From NCBI RefSeq assembly GCF_000307855.1, contig NZ_AJLR01000048.1:1-64000 (forward strand): a stretch of DNA of 64,000 nt, in the 5' to 3' direction. Below, piece after piece: positions 34,826 to 43,315 of this stretch. This stretch comes from Schinkia azotoformans LMG 9581 (GTDB lineage Bacteria; Bacillota; Bacilli; Bacillales; Bacillaceae_J). The notes under the pieces were generated by a model, which made no database searches, was not told the origin of the DNA, and saw only the letters and a program-made list of their open reading frames with translations. How positions within the stretch are numbered: the first letter of the stretch is position 1; the number at the start of each line of letters is the position of its first letter. The translations under genes and the position numbers were made by a program.

Positions 34826-35605
34826 ATGAGATACCCTTCTATTAATAAAGAATCCAGATCATCACTGAGAAACGCACTACAACTTTTAAATTTATTCACG
34901 ATGGATGAGCCTGAGCTCTCATTAAGTCAAATAGCTGATAAATTACAAGTTGGCATAAGCACAGCCCACCGCTTAACCTATACTTTAATAGTTGAAGGTT
35001 TCCTTACAAAAGATTCGCAATCAAAGAAATTTCGACTCGGTGCTTCCATATTAGGAATGGGAAATACGATCATTACGCAAAATCAGCTTTGTCGTATTTC
35101 CATTCCTGTATTGGAAAACCTCGCCATCAATACAGGAGAATCTGCCCATATTGCGATTCTAAAAGATTATCAAGCTATCTATCTTATCAGAATGGACAGC
35201 AAACACCCTGTCCACCTGCTTTCACATGCCGGTAAACAAAATCCAATCCACTGTACAAGTTCAGGGCAGGTCATTCTTGCTTTTCAATCTGAAACCATGA
35301 TTGAGCAGGTGATTGCTTGTGGATTGCAGCAATATACAGCCAATACAATAACAACCGCAGATAAATTCAAACAGCTGTTACTCAAAATTCAGAGTCAAGG
35401 CTATTCAATCAGTGAAGAGGAACTCCATGAAGGCGTCTCTTCGATTGCAGTTCCAGTGAAAGATATCAGCGGTCATGTCATTGCCTCGATCAGCATTGCG
35501 GGACCCATTTCACGCATTAATCAAGATACTTTACCTAGATTGGTGAAAATTGTAAAACAGGCCGCTGACAAGGTTTCGGAACAACTCATTTTCTCCAAAA
35601 GATAA
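34826..35605 (+). CDS. IclR family regulator, second
   Basis: 259-residue regulator with an N-terminal winged helix (LSLSQIADKLQVGISTAHRLTYTLIVEGFL) and the IclR effector domain (HIAILKDYQAIYLIRMDS, SSIAVPVKDISGHVIASISIAGP). Related to the preceding one but diverged. It probably controls the adjacent membrane protein gene or the import/CoA gene set. Convergent with the AbrB-type gene, whose stop is 5 nt away. GGGG at about 34815 serves as a weak ribosome site. Confidence 0.8.
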   Translation: MRYPSINKESRSSLRNALQLLNLFTMDEPELSLSQIADKLQVGISTAHRLTYTLIVEGFLTKDSQSKKFRLGASILGMGNTIITQNQLCRISIPVLENLAINTGESAHIAILKDYQAIYLIRMDSKHPVHLLSHAGKQNPIHCTSSGQVILAFQSETMIEQVIACGLQQYTANTITTADKFKQLLLKIQSQGYSISEEELHEGVSSIAVPVKDISGHVIASISIAGPISRINQDTLPRLVKIVKQAADKVSEQLIFSKR

Positions 35606-35610
35606 TTCCC

Positions 35611-36759
35611 TTAGCCAACAATACTTGTGCCGGCATTTTCTTTTTTCGCTACTTCTCTTTTGTGAATGAACTTAATAAAGGATGGCAGCAGTAAAATAAC
35701 CATAATAATTCTCAATGTTTGGACAGCAACAACAAAGGTCGAATCAGCATGTAAAGATACCGCCGCTGTTGACATTTCAACTACACCACCTGGTGCAAAT
35801 GCCAGAACAGAAGTAATTAGTGAAATTCCAGTGAAGCTTGAGACAATATAAGCACAGAAATACATGGCGCCAATTAATAATAAGGTCCCTAACGTACTCA
35901 CGATCATGATACGTTTCAAACCAATAAACATACTTTTCCGGAACCGTGAACCAATGCTTGTTCCTATTAAAATTTGGCCAATCACAACGATTGAGTGTGG
36001 CCAAAAGAATGTTAGAGTGCTGTCAACAAAAGTAGTAGAAGCTGATTCAAAAATAATCACGCCAAGCAAGCTTCCGATTAACCATGGTGCCGGTAATTTA
36101 ATGCGTTTCCCAATAAAGGCACCAGCAAACGCCGCAAGCATGATTGGAATTGTCCAAACGAACAGCGGATATCCGGCAGCTTGAATCGGGCTTTCAACAA
36201 CAGGATTGCTTGTAAGACCTTCTGTCCCACTGCCATTAACAATGCAAAACAAAACGACTGGGATTATCGTAACAACCAAGAATACTCGCATAGCCTGAAC
36301 AGCGGTAACAACTCCGATATTGGCCCCTACTTCTTCAGCGATCGTAGGCATTGTTGCAATTCCACCTGGAGATGTCGCTAATAAGCCCGTTAGCTTATCG
36401 GCCCTGCTAAAGCGGTATAAGAAAAGACCCGTACCGAATGAAAAAAGGATCGAAGTTGAAATGACAAGAATAACCGTAATCCAATTTTCTTGGAAGATCG
36501 TCATAACAGACGTGTTGACATTTCTCCCCAATTCAATTCCAAGCAAATATTGTCCGATTAGAAACCAAAATCGGTTAAGTCCTTTTTTTACATTTACCCC
36601 CGACTTTTTTGGTGGCCATAAAGATAGTAAGCAGGCAAATATTAATGAACCAATCATCCACCCAATTGGTAGACCCATTAACGAAAGCAATAGTCCTCCC
36701 AATCCACATAATATGATAAACCAGATTTGATATAATAAATCAGATGTCGTTGCTTTCAT
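35611..36759 (-). CDS. AbrB family membrane protein
   Basis: 382-residue membrane protein with about ten helices and two internally similar halves, containing ATSPGGIATMPTIAEEVGANIGVV in the first and APGGVVEMSTAAVSLHADSTFVVAVQTLRIIMV in the second. This is the AbrB duplication family (formerly putative ammonia monooxygenase), a poorly understood transporter-like group. Location beside IclR and aromatic-acid genes suggests transport of related compounds. Separate from the ABC operon. Confidence 0.75.
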   Translation of the reverse strand: MKATTSDLLYQIWFIILCGLGGLLLSLMGLPIGWMIGSLIFACLLSLWPPKKSGVNVKKGLNRFWFLIGQYLLGIELGRNVNTSVMTIFQENWITVILVISTSILFSFGTGLFLYRFSRADKLTGLLATSPGGIATMPTIAEEVGANIGVVTAVQAMRVFLVVTIIPVVLFCIVNGSGTEGLTSNPVVESPIQAAGYPLFVWTIPIMLAAFAGAFIGKRIKLPAPWLIGSLLGVIIFESASTTFVDSTLTFFWPHSIVVIGQILIGTSIGSRFRKSMFIGLKRIMIVSTLGTLLLIGAMYFCAYIVSSFTGISLITSVLAFAPGGVVEMSTAAVSLHADSTFVVAVQTLRIIMVILLLPSFIKFIHKREVAKKENAGTSIVG

Positions 36760-36804
36760 ACTTTTTCCTTCCTTTTACCATCAATTCATATAACAAATTT
36801 AAAA

Positions 36805-36829
36805 GAAACTGCCCCAGAAGGACAGTTCC
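36805..36829 (-). terminator. Terminator of the import/CoA operon
   Basis: GAAACTG (36805-36811) pairs with CAGTTCC (36823-36829); on the minus strand TTTCTTTTAAA follows. Located below the LivF-like stop at 36899. Confidence 0.65.
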
Positions 36830-36898
36830 TAAAAATGATTATATTCCTTTTCACAGAAAATTTCAGTAATTTTGCCTTTGGCTTCTACATGATTATGT

Positions 36899-37621
36899 TT
36901 AAGCCATTTTCACTCCCAAGTAGGCTGACATCACTTGTGGATTTGAACTAATTTCTTCTCTAGTTCCATTTAAAAGAATCCTGCCTTGGTCAATGACATA
37001 GGCACGGTCGGCAACTTTAAGTGCAGCTTTAACATTTTGTTCGACTAAAATCACCATCGTTCCAAGCTGCTCTTTAATAACTACCAAGGCATCTAATATT
37101 TCTTTAACAACTAAAGGTGCAAGTCCCATGGAAGGTTCATCAAGCAAAATAATTTTTGGGTTTGACATTAACCCTCTGGCAACTGCTAGCATTTGCTGTT
37201 CTCCTCCACTAAGATTACCGCCTAAGTTGTGAAGATGCTTATTCAAGTTAGGAAACATTTCAATCATTTTATTTAAGTTTTCATAAGCTAGATTTTTATT
37301 CTTATAGTATTTAGAAAACATCCCTAATAATAGATTTTCTTTTACAGTTAAATTCGAAAAGACTTGGCGTCCCTCAGGTACAAGGCTTAAACCTTTACCA
37401 ACAACCTTATTAGCAGGGAAGCCGCTAATAACTTCATCCTCCAGTGTGACAGTACCTGCCGATGGTTGAATTAAACCCGCCAATGTATTTAACAGCGTGC
37501 TTTTCCCTGCCCCATTGGCACCAATAATCGCAACTATTTCCCCTTTATTGACATGAAAATCAATATCGTGGAGGATTTGTATTTTACCAATGTGAGTGCT
37601 TAGTCCTTGAACATTGAGCAT
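36899..37621 (-). CDS. Branched-chain-type ABC transporter ATPase (LivF-like)
   Basis: 240-residue ATPase with Walker A (GANGAGKSTL), signature (LSGGEQQMLAVARGLM), Walker B (IILLDEPSMGLAP), and the LivF-type C-terminus. It works with the LivG-like partner one base upstream. Operon of importer and CoA-metabolism genes; substrate is inferred to be an aromatic or related acid rather than an amino acid. Confidence 0.88.
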   Translation of the reverse strand: MLNVQGLSTHIGKIQILHDIDFHVNKGEIVAIIGANGAGKSTLLNTLAGLIQPSAGTVTLEDEVISGFPANKVVGKGLSLVPEGRQVFSNLTVKENLLLGMFSKYYKNKNLAYENLNKMIEMFPNLNKHLHNLGGNLSGGEQQMLAVARGLMSNPKIILLDEPSMGLAPLVVKEILDALVVIKEQLGTMVILVEQNVKAALKVADRAYVIDQGRILLNGTREEISSNPQVMSAYLGVKMA

Positions 37622-38389
37622 TTAGACCGCCTCCTCTCCCAAGTATGCTGCAATTACCTTTTCATTTCTTTGTATTTCATCTGGTGTTCCTTCGGCAATT
37701 TTCTTTCCAAAATCAATCACAACGATGCGATCTGCCAGTTCCATGACGGTTGCCATTTTGTGCTCAACGAATAAGAAGGATGTACCTTTATTTTTCAATC
37801 TTTGAATGTATCCTGCCATTCTATTTGTCTCGGTATCGTTTAATCCTGCCATCGGTTCGTCGAGCATGATAAACTCTGGGTTATAAACAATCGCTCTAGC
37901 AAATTCCAATTGCTTCTGCATACCGTAGGAAAGCTGTCCTGCCTTTTCAAACATCAAGTCTTCCAGTTCAACGAACTTCAATACTTCCATCGCCATTTCA
38001 AAGGCCATTTTTTCATCTTTTTTTACCCTTGGAAGCTTAAAAGCTGCACTTAAAACATTCGTTTTCAATTTTACATGCGTACCCATCATCACATTTTCAA
38101 GGACAGTCATATTCTCAAAGATTTGTAGATTTTGAAATGTCCTCGATATCCCGAGAGGTGCTAAATTAGGTATTTTTTGTCCCGTTAATCTTGTACCTTT
38201 ATAATGTACTTCACCTTTTGTAGGTGGCATGAAGCAGGAGATCATATTAAATAATGTTGTTTTGCCGGCACCATTTGGCCCAATAACAGCGACAATTTCC
38301 CCTTTATTAACCTCAAAGCTGACGTCTGATACTGCCAGAACACCACCAAATTGCTTCGTTAAACCGTTTACAGTTAGTAAATTTGACAT
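37622..38389 (-). CDS. Branched-chain-type ABC transporter ATPase (LivG-like)
   Basis: 255-residue ATPase with Walker A (GPNGAGKTTLFNMI), signature-like LSYGMQKQLEFARAIV and Walker B (FIMLDEPMAGLND), ending in the LivG-specific tail (RNEKVIAAYLGEEAV). Partner of the LivF-like protein. Adjacent genes touch or overlap, indicating a single operon with the two permeases. Confidence 0.88.
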   Translation of the reverse strand: MSNLLTVNGLTKQFGGVLAVSDVSFEVNKGEIVAVIGPNGAGKTTLFNMISCFMPPTKGEVHYKGTRLTGQKIPNLAPLGISRTFQNLQIFENMTVLENVMMGTHVKLKTNVLSAAFKLPRVKKDEKMAFEMAMEVLKFVELEDLMFEKAGQLSYGMQKQLEFARAIVYNPEFIMLDEPMAGLNDTETNRMAGYIQRLKNKGTSFLFVEHKMATVMELADRIVVIDFGKKIAEGTPDEIQRNEKVIAAYLGEEAV

Positions 38390-38391
38390 AA

Positions 38392-39450
38392 TTAGACTCC
38401 TTCCTGTGACGATACTTTTGATGTAGAGCTAGTCACATGGTTTTCATCGATTGCTGGGATTGGCTCATTTTTTCGTTTTTTCTGAAATATTTGCGAAAAT
38501 AATGGCAGTAGTCCCTTGGGCAAATACATCATGATTAAAATAATGATTAACCCATATACAACGATTTCAACTTCACCGCTAATGCCAAAATACGTATGAC
38601 CAACAAAACGAATCAACTCATTTAAAAACATGATGATGGCTGTACCTAAAACAGCACCCCATACAGAACTTGCTCCTCCAACCATGACCATAATCAAGAA
38701 CAAAATGGATTTTGTAATATAAAAGGTCGGTGGCGAAATGAAGGTAATATAATGGGCGTAAATACTTCCTGCAATCGAAGCAAATGCCGCACTCAATGCA
38801 AAAATCGCTACTTTATATTTTGAAACTTGCACACCTAATGTTTCCGTTGCAATTTCACTATCATGGATACTTCTTAACAATCTCCCAACATGGGAACGAA
38901 CGATGTTCGTGGATAAAATGATAATAAGGAAAGCGACAATCCAAACGAAAAAATAGAAAAATAATTTATCGTTTAACGAGAAACCAAATAAGGTTAAGAT
39001 TGGAATACCAACAAACCCGGCTGCTCCCCCGGTAATATTATTAAGCCCTAACAATAAGATATAGACGATAATATTGATCCCGATTGTAGCAAGTGCAAGA
39101 AAATGACCTTTAAGCTTTAGGATTGGAATACCAATGATATAGGCAAGAATAAACGTCGCCACCATTCCAATTAGCATTGCAAGCCAAGGAGACATTTGGT
39201 GGGTACCACTTAAAATCGCTGAAGCATACGCGCCAATGCCAAAGAAAGCAGCATGACCGAGGGATATCTGTCCGGCATACCCAATCAATAAGCTTAAACC
39301 AACCGTAACGATCGCATAAATCCCAATTAAAATAAGGATTGTAAAAATATATTGTGACTTAACAAAGGTCGGTAATAGTAATATAATCGCTGCTAGTACA
39401 AGAAGAGGCTTTAGACGATTCCCGTATAATATATTTTCAAGCTTTGTCAT
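38392..39450 (-). CDS. Branched-chain-type ABC permease (LivM-like)
   Basis: 352-residue membrane permease with about nine or ten helices and the conserved GLSLLIGYAGQISLGHAAFFGIGAY motif. The hydrophilic C-terminal tail (from about 320) is Ser-rich. Pairs with the LivH-like permease. Confidence 0.88.
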   Translation of the reverse strand: MTKLENILYGNRLKPLLVLAAIILLLPTFVKSQYIFTILILIGIYAIVTVGLSLLIGYAGQISLGHAAFFGIGAYASAILSGTHQMSPWLAMLIGMVATFILAYIIGIPILKLKGHFLALATIGINIIVYILLLGLNNITGGAAGFVGIPILTLFGFSLNDKLFFYFFVWIVAFLIIILSTNIVRSHVGRLLRSIHDSEIATETLGVQVSKYKVAIFALSAAFASIAGSIYAHYITFISPPTFYITKSILFLIMVMVGGASSVWGAVLGTAIIMFLNELIRFVGHTYFGISGEVEIVVYGLIIILIMMYLPKGLLPLFSQIFQKKRKNEPIPAIDENHVTSSTSKVSSQEGV

Positions 39451-39461
39451 CTGGCTCCCTC

Positions 39462-40334
39462 CTATACTCTTTCTCCGGTTGCTCTTGCAAATAGGCCATT
39501 TGGCTTAAGGAAAAGAACGACGATTAAAACTAAGAATGTGATCGCATCACTATAAAAGGTTGAAACAAACCCACCGGAAAATGCTTCTAATAACCCTACT
39601 AATAATGCACCCATGACAGCACCAGAAATATTATTCATCCCGCCAATCACCATGCCAACAAATCCTTTAATACCAATTAAAAATCCCATTTCATAAGTTG
39701 CATCTGTTAATGGAGAAATCATGATACCGGCAATCGCACCTAATGCAGCGGCTAAAGTAAAGGCTAAAGCCGACATTGTTTTCGTATTAATCCCCATTAG
39801 TCTTGCTGCACGAGGATTTTTTTCACTCGCCTTTAAGGCAGAACCAATATAGGTTTTATCAAAAAAGACATATAATACAAATAGAAGAATAGCTAAAACA
39901 ATAAAAATGACGATACTTTGTGGATTGATAACCGCCCCCATAAAATTAATAGGGTCCATCCTAATAATGGGAGCCAATTGTTTTGGATAAGTACCCCAAA
40001 TGATTAGCCCTAGCCCTTTTAAAAAGATAGACAATCCTACAGTGATTACGATGAGGTTCATGACTGAGCTGTTACGAGCCTGGGAAATAGCTGTTCTTTC
40101 GATGGCGAATCCAATGATAGCGGTTGCGACAATGGCCAAAACAATAGAAATAAACATCGGTAATCCGGCATTAACAAAAGTAATACATGTTAAAGCGCCG
40201 ATCATTGCGAATTCACCTTGGGCAAAATTTAAAACACCGGTGATGTTATAAATCGTTACAAATCCGATCGCAATAAGGGCGTAGATACTACCAACCGTTA
40301 ACCCGGTTACAATATATTGCATGATTAAATCCAT
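39462..40334 (-). CDS. Branched-chain-type ABC permease (LivH-like)
   Basis: 290-residue permease with about eight helices, the GLTVGSIYALIAIGFVTIYNITGVLNFAQGEF motif near the N-terminus and the conserved GIKGFVGMVIGGMNNISGAV loop. Forms the channel with the LivM-like protein. An RNA hairpin lies in the 66-nt gap after the binding-protein gene. Confidence 0.88.
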   Translation of the reverse strand: MDLIMQYIVTGLTVGSIYALIAIGFVTIYNITGVLNFAQGEFAMIGALTCITFVNAGLPMFISIVLAIVATAIIGFAIERTAISQARNSSVMNLIVITVGLSIFLKGLGLIIWGTYPKQLAPIIRMDPINFMGAVINPQSIVIFIVLAILLFVLYVFFDKTYIGSALKASEKNPRAARLMGINTKTMSALAFTLAAALGAIAGIMISPLTDATYEMGFLIGIKGFVGMVIGGMNNISGAVMGALLVGLLEAFSGGFVSTFYSDAITFLVLIVVLFLKPNGLFARATGERV

Positions 40335-40359
40335 ATCAATTAACTCCCTTCTTAAAAGG

Positions 40360-40387
40360 CAATGGCAGAAAAATTATTCTGCCATTG
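40360..40387 (-). terminator. Attenuating hairpin after the binding-protein gene
   Basis: CAATGGCAGAA (40360-40370) pairs with TTCTGCCATTG (40377-40387), followed by CCTTTT on the minus strand. Such hairpins after a binding-protein gene often give higher expression of the binding protein than of the permeases. Confidence 0.65.
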
Positions 40388-40400
40388 TGCTTTTTTCTAT

Positions 40401-41594
40401 TTATTGCTCACTAAATTTCCAAGTGTTGTTCTCAATGGCTAACATTGAGAATCCATCTTCGTTTGGTCCAACATAAGACTTTGTATTAAATGTGCCTGAT
40501 AGGCCGAGGTAATCGTTAACATTGTTTTGCAGGTATTCTGCAATTTGTTCAGACGTTGTATTTCCAGCCTTAATCGCTTCAAAAATTAAATTAAATCCAT
40601 CGGCTGCATGTGCAGTAAAGTTATCCGGCTCACTATTGAACATTGCTTTGTAATCATCGCGCAATTTCATTAAGTTGTCTTTTTGCGGACCAGCTGGTAA
40701 TTGATCAACAACACTTAATTTGGCACCTACAATAAAGATTTCTTCATTATCATCTTTCACTTGGTCTAAAAATCCTTGGTTTGCTGCTGCATTTGCTTGA
40801 ATCATTGGGATATCAAAACCTAAAGACTTGAAGTTTCTTGCAACAATACCTGCTCCAGGTGTTCTTGACCAAACGATAATCGCCTCTGGATTGGCTTTAC
40901 GAATATTTGTTAATTGAATAGTCATATCCGTAGCATTGGCATCAAATTCTTCATGAGCAACAATTTCAATATTATTTTCTGCAGCTACTTTTTCAAATGA
41001 TGGCAATCCATCAACACCATACCCATCACGTGCATTAATCCAAGCTATTTTTGAAATATTTCTTTCTTGTAGGAAGTCTTTAATTAATTCACCTGCGGTT
41101 ACATTGCTTGGTGCCATTTGGAAAACACCTTTAGTATCTGGGTTAATTGGTGCAGTTGTCATCAATGGAATACCTGCACCTGTAATTTTGGGAACAATTG
41201 CCATTGTTGTACTAGATTGTGTTGCTCCTACAATTGCGACAACACCTTCGGAAATTAACTTATCCGCTGCGACGACGGCTTTTGTATCATCCGTTTCATA
41301 GTCTTGCATAATAATTTGGATCTTCTTACCATCAATTCCACCTTGCTCATCAAGCTGTTTTTGTAATAGCTTCACTAGATTAGCCTGTGTTTTACCTAAT
41401 GTTGATGCTGGTCCAGTTTCAGAAAAGATAGCCCCAATCTTGATCACATCACCCGCGCCACCTGCTTCTCCTTGACTGCTTTCACCAGTACTACTGCTAG
41501 AATTCGTTTGTGTATTTCCACAAGCTGTAAAAACTAATAGCAAAGATAACATTAAAGTTATGAGTAAAGACTTCCTTTTAAACAGCTTTTTCAT
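40401..41594 (-). CDS. Extracellular solute-binding lipoprotein (LivJ/K-like)
   Basis: 397-residue type I periplasmic-binding-fold lipoprotein. Signal peptide with lipobox LVFTAC and Cys at about 26; after a Ser-rich linker the family motif GAIFSETGPASTLGKTQANLVKL begins. Substrate binding shape fits amides, amino acids or aromatic acids; branch-type binders of aromatic compounds are known. Ligand is not determined from sequence. GGAGGAATT precedes the ATG. Operon position suggests that it feeds the CoA pathway genes upstream. Confidence 0.88.
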   Translation of the reverse strand: MKKLFKRKSLLITLMLSLLLVFTACGNTQTNSSSSTGESSQGEAGGAGDVIKIGAIFSETGPASTLGKTQANLVKLLQKQLDEQGGIDGKKIQIIMQDYETDDTKAVVAADKLISEGVVAIVGATQSSTTMAIVPKITGAGIPLMTTAPINPDTKGVFQMAPSNVTAGELIKDFLQERNISKIAWINARDGYGVDGLPSFEKVAAENNIEIVAHEEFDANATDMTIQLTNIRKANPEAIIVWSRTPGAGIVARNFKSLGFDIPMIQANAAANQGFLDQVKDDNEEIFIVGAKLSVVDQLPAGPQKDNLMKLRDDYKAMFNSEPDNFTAHAADGFNLIFEAIKAGNTTSEQIAEYLQNNVNDYLGLSGTFNTKSYVGPNEDGFSMLAIENNTWKFSEQ

Positions 41595-41630
41595 ATCCTA
41601 ATTCCTCCTATTTTTACCCTAGATAGATGA

Positions 41631-42410
41631 TTATTGGCCAGTATAGACAGGCTTTCTTTTCTCAACAAACGCTTGCATGCCTTCTTTACGGTCCTCTGTC
41701 GCAAAGGCATTACTGAAGCAGGCGCTTTCGATTGTTAACCCAGATTCAATGTCAACATTCGCACCAGTATTCACCGCTGTTTTAATCATGCGCAAAGCCA
41801 TGATCGGCTTTTCCGCTAATCTTCCTGCCCATTCCTTTGCTGTTTGTAATACTTCATCGGCTGGCACTACCTTATGAACTAAATGAATATCCAAGGCTTT
41901 ATCGGCATTAAACATGTCTCCAAAGTAAAGAAGTTCTTTTGCTACTCCCTGTCCAACGATTCTTTGCAGACGCTGAGTACCCCCGCCACCAGGAATAATT
42001 CCTAGTCCAACTTCTGGGAAGGCGTATTTTGCTTTTTCAGAACTGATGCGGAAATCACAAACTAATGCAAGCTCCAAACCTCCACCTAGAGCCAAGCCAT
42101 TAATGGCTGCAATAACAGGTTTTGATATATTTTCGATTTGACTAAATACATTTCTAGAAATTTTATTCATTTCCATCATACCGACATGGGAGAGGTTCAT
42201 CATTTGATGTAAATCCGCCCCTGCAACAAACGCTTTTTCGCCACTGCCAGTGATAATCACAACCTTCACTTCAGGGTCCATATCCAATTCTGACATTAAG
42301 GAACCCAACTCATTAAAAACAGCCGTATTTAAAGGATTTAGCGGTGGTCGATTGATCGTAACAATCGCAATATTATCTTCAATTTCACATTGTAAAAAAT
42401 CGTAATTCAT
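41631..42410 (-). CDS. Enoyl-CoA hydratase
   Basis: 259-residue crotonase. Oxyanion-hole segments AFVAGADLHQM and ALGGGLELALVCD are present, as are the catalytic Glu positions in the GGGLELALV and PEVGLGIIPGGGGTQRL motifs. It hydrates trans-2-enoyl-CoA, as in beta-oxidation-type chain shortening. Part of the operon with dehydrogenase and synthetase. Strong RBS. Confidence 0.88.
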   Translation of the reverse strand: MNYDFLQCEIEDNIAIVTINRPPLNPLNTAVFNELGSLMSELDMDPEVKVVIITGSGEKAFVAGADLHQMMNLSHVGMMEMNKISRNVFSQIENISKPVIAAINGLALGGGLELALVCDFRISSEKAKYAFPEVGLGIIPGGGGTQRLQRIVGQGVAKELLYFGDMFNADKALDIHLVHKVVPADEVLQTAKEWAGRLAEKPIMALRMIKTAVNTGANVDIESGLTIESACFSNAFATEDRKEGMQAFVEKRKPVYTGQ

Positions 42411-42430
42411 TTTGTAATTCCTCCAAATTT

Positions 42431-43288
42431 TTAGTTATTGTAATCGTAAAAGCCAGCGCCTGTCTTTTTACCTAATCTGCCAGCTCGTACTAATTGTTTT
42501 AATAATAATGGCGGTGCCCATTTATTATCGTTAAATTCCTTAGCAAAGTATTCCATGACGTAATAACCAATATCAACACCGGCATAGTCTTGTAGTGTGA
42601 ATGGCCCCATTGGGTAATTTAAACCTAAAGTAACAGCCTTATCGATGTCTTCGGCTGATGCAACACCTTCTTCTAATAGCTTAATTGCTTCAATAAATTG
42701 CGGTGTCATAATCCGGTTCACAATAAAACCGGGTACATCCTTCTTCACTTCGATCGGCTCTTTTTTCAAACTTAATGAAAATTCTTTAAGCTCTGCTACT
42801 GTTTCATCACTAGTTTTATAGCCTCTAACAACCTCAACAAGCTTCATAATTTGAGCAGGATTAAAGAAGTGCATTCCTGCAACACGTTCTGGGCGCTTTG
42901 TTGCTTCAGCAATAAGTGTAATTGACATTGATGATGTATTTGTTGCCAAAATTACTCCTTCTCGGACGATCTCATCAAGCTGTGTAAAAACCTCTTTTTT
43001 CAAATCTAAATCTTCAATAACTGCTTCGATAACGATATCGGCATCCTTCATATCTTCAAGATTTGTTGTCGTTTGAATTCGAGCTAATGCCTCTGTTTTT
43101 TGTTCAGGCGTCATTTTCCCTCGTTCAACACTTTTACTCATGAACTTATCCATATTATTTAATGCTCTTTGGAGATATTCATCACTAATATCTCTTAAAA
43201 TCACATTATAGCCATTGATTGCTGCTAAATTAGCGATACCTCCGCCCATTGAACCTGCGCCGACGACTCCAACTGTTTTGATATTCAT
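42431..43288 (-). CDS. 3-hydroxyacyl-CoA dehydrogenase
   Basis: 285-residue NAD-dependent dehydrogenase (short, single-domain-pair type, like 3-hydroxybutyryl-CoA dehydrogenase). N-terminal Rossmann motif GVVGAGSMGGGIA, catalytic His in GMHFFNPAQIMKLVEVV, C-terminal GPFTLQDYAGVDIG and GKKTGAGFYDYN. It oxidises the product of the hydratase. Operon member. Confidence 0.92.
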   Translation of the reverse strand: MNIKTVGVVGAGSMGGGIANLAAINGYNVILRDISDEYLQRALNNMDKFMSKSVERGKMTPEQKTEALARIQTTTNLEDMKDADIVIEAVIEDLDLKKEVFTQLDEIVREGVILATNTSSMSITLIAEATKRPERVAGMHFFNPAQIMKLVEVVRGYKTSDETVAELKEFSLSLKKEPIEVKKDVPGFIVNRIMTPQFIEAIKLLEEGVASAEDIDKAVTLGLNYPMGPFTLQDYAGVDIGYYVMEYFAKEFNDNKWAPPLLLKQLVRAGRLGKKTGAGFYDYNN

Positions 43289-43315
43289 TACAAACCTCCA
43301 TATTTTTATGATCTA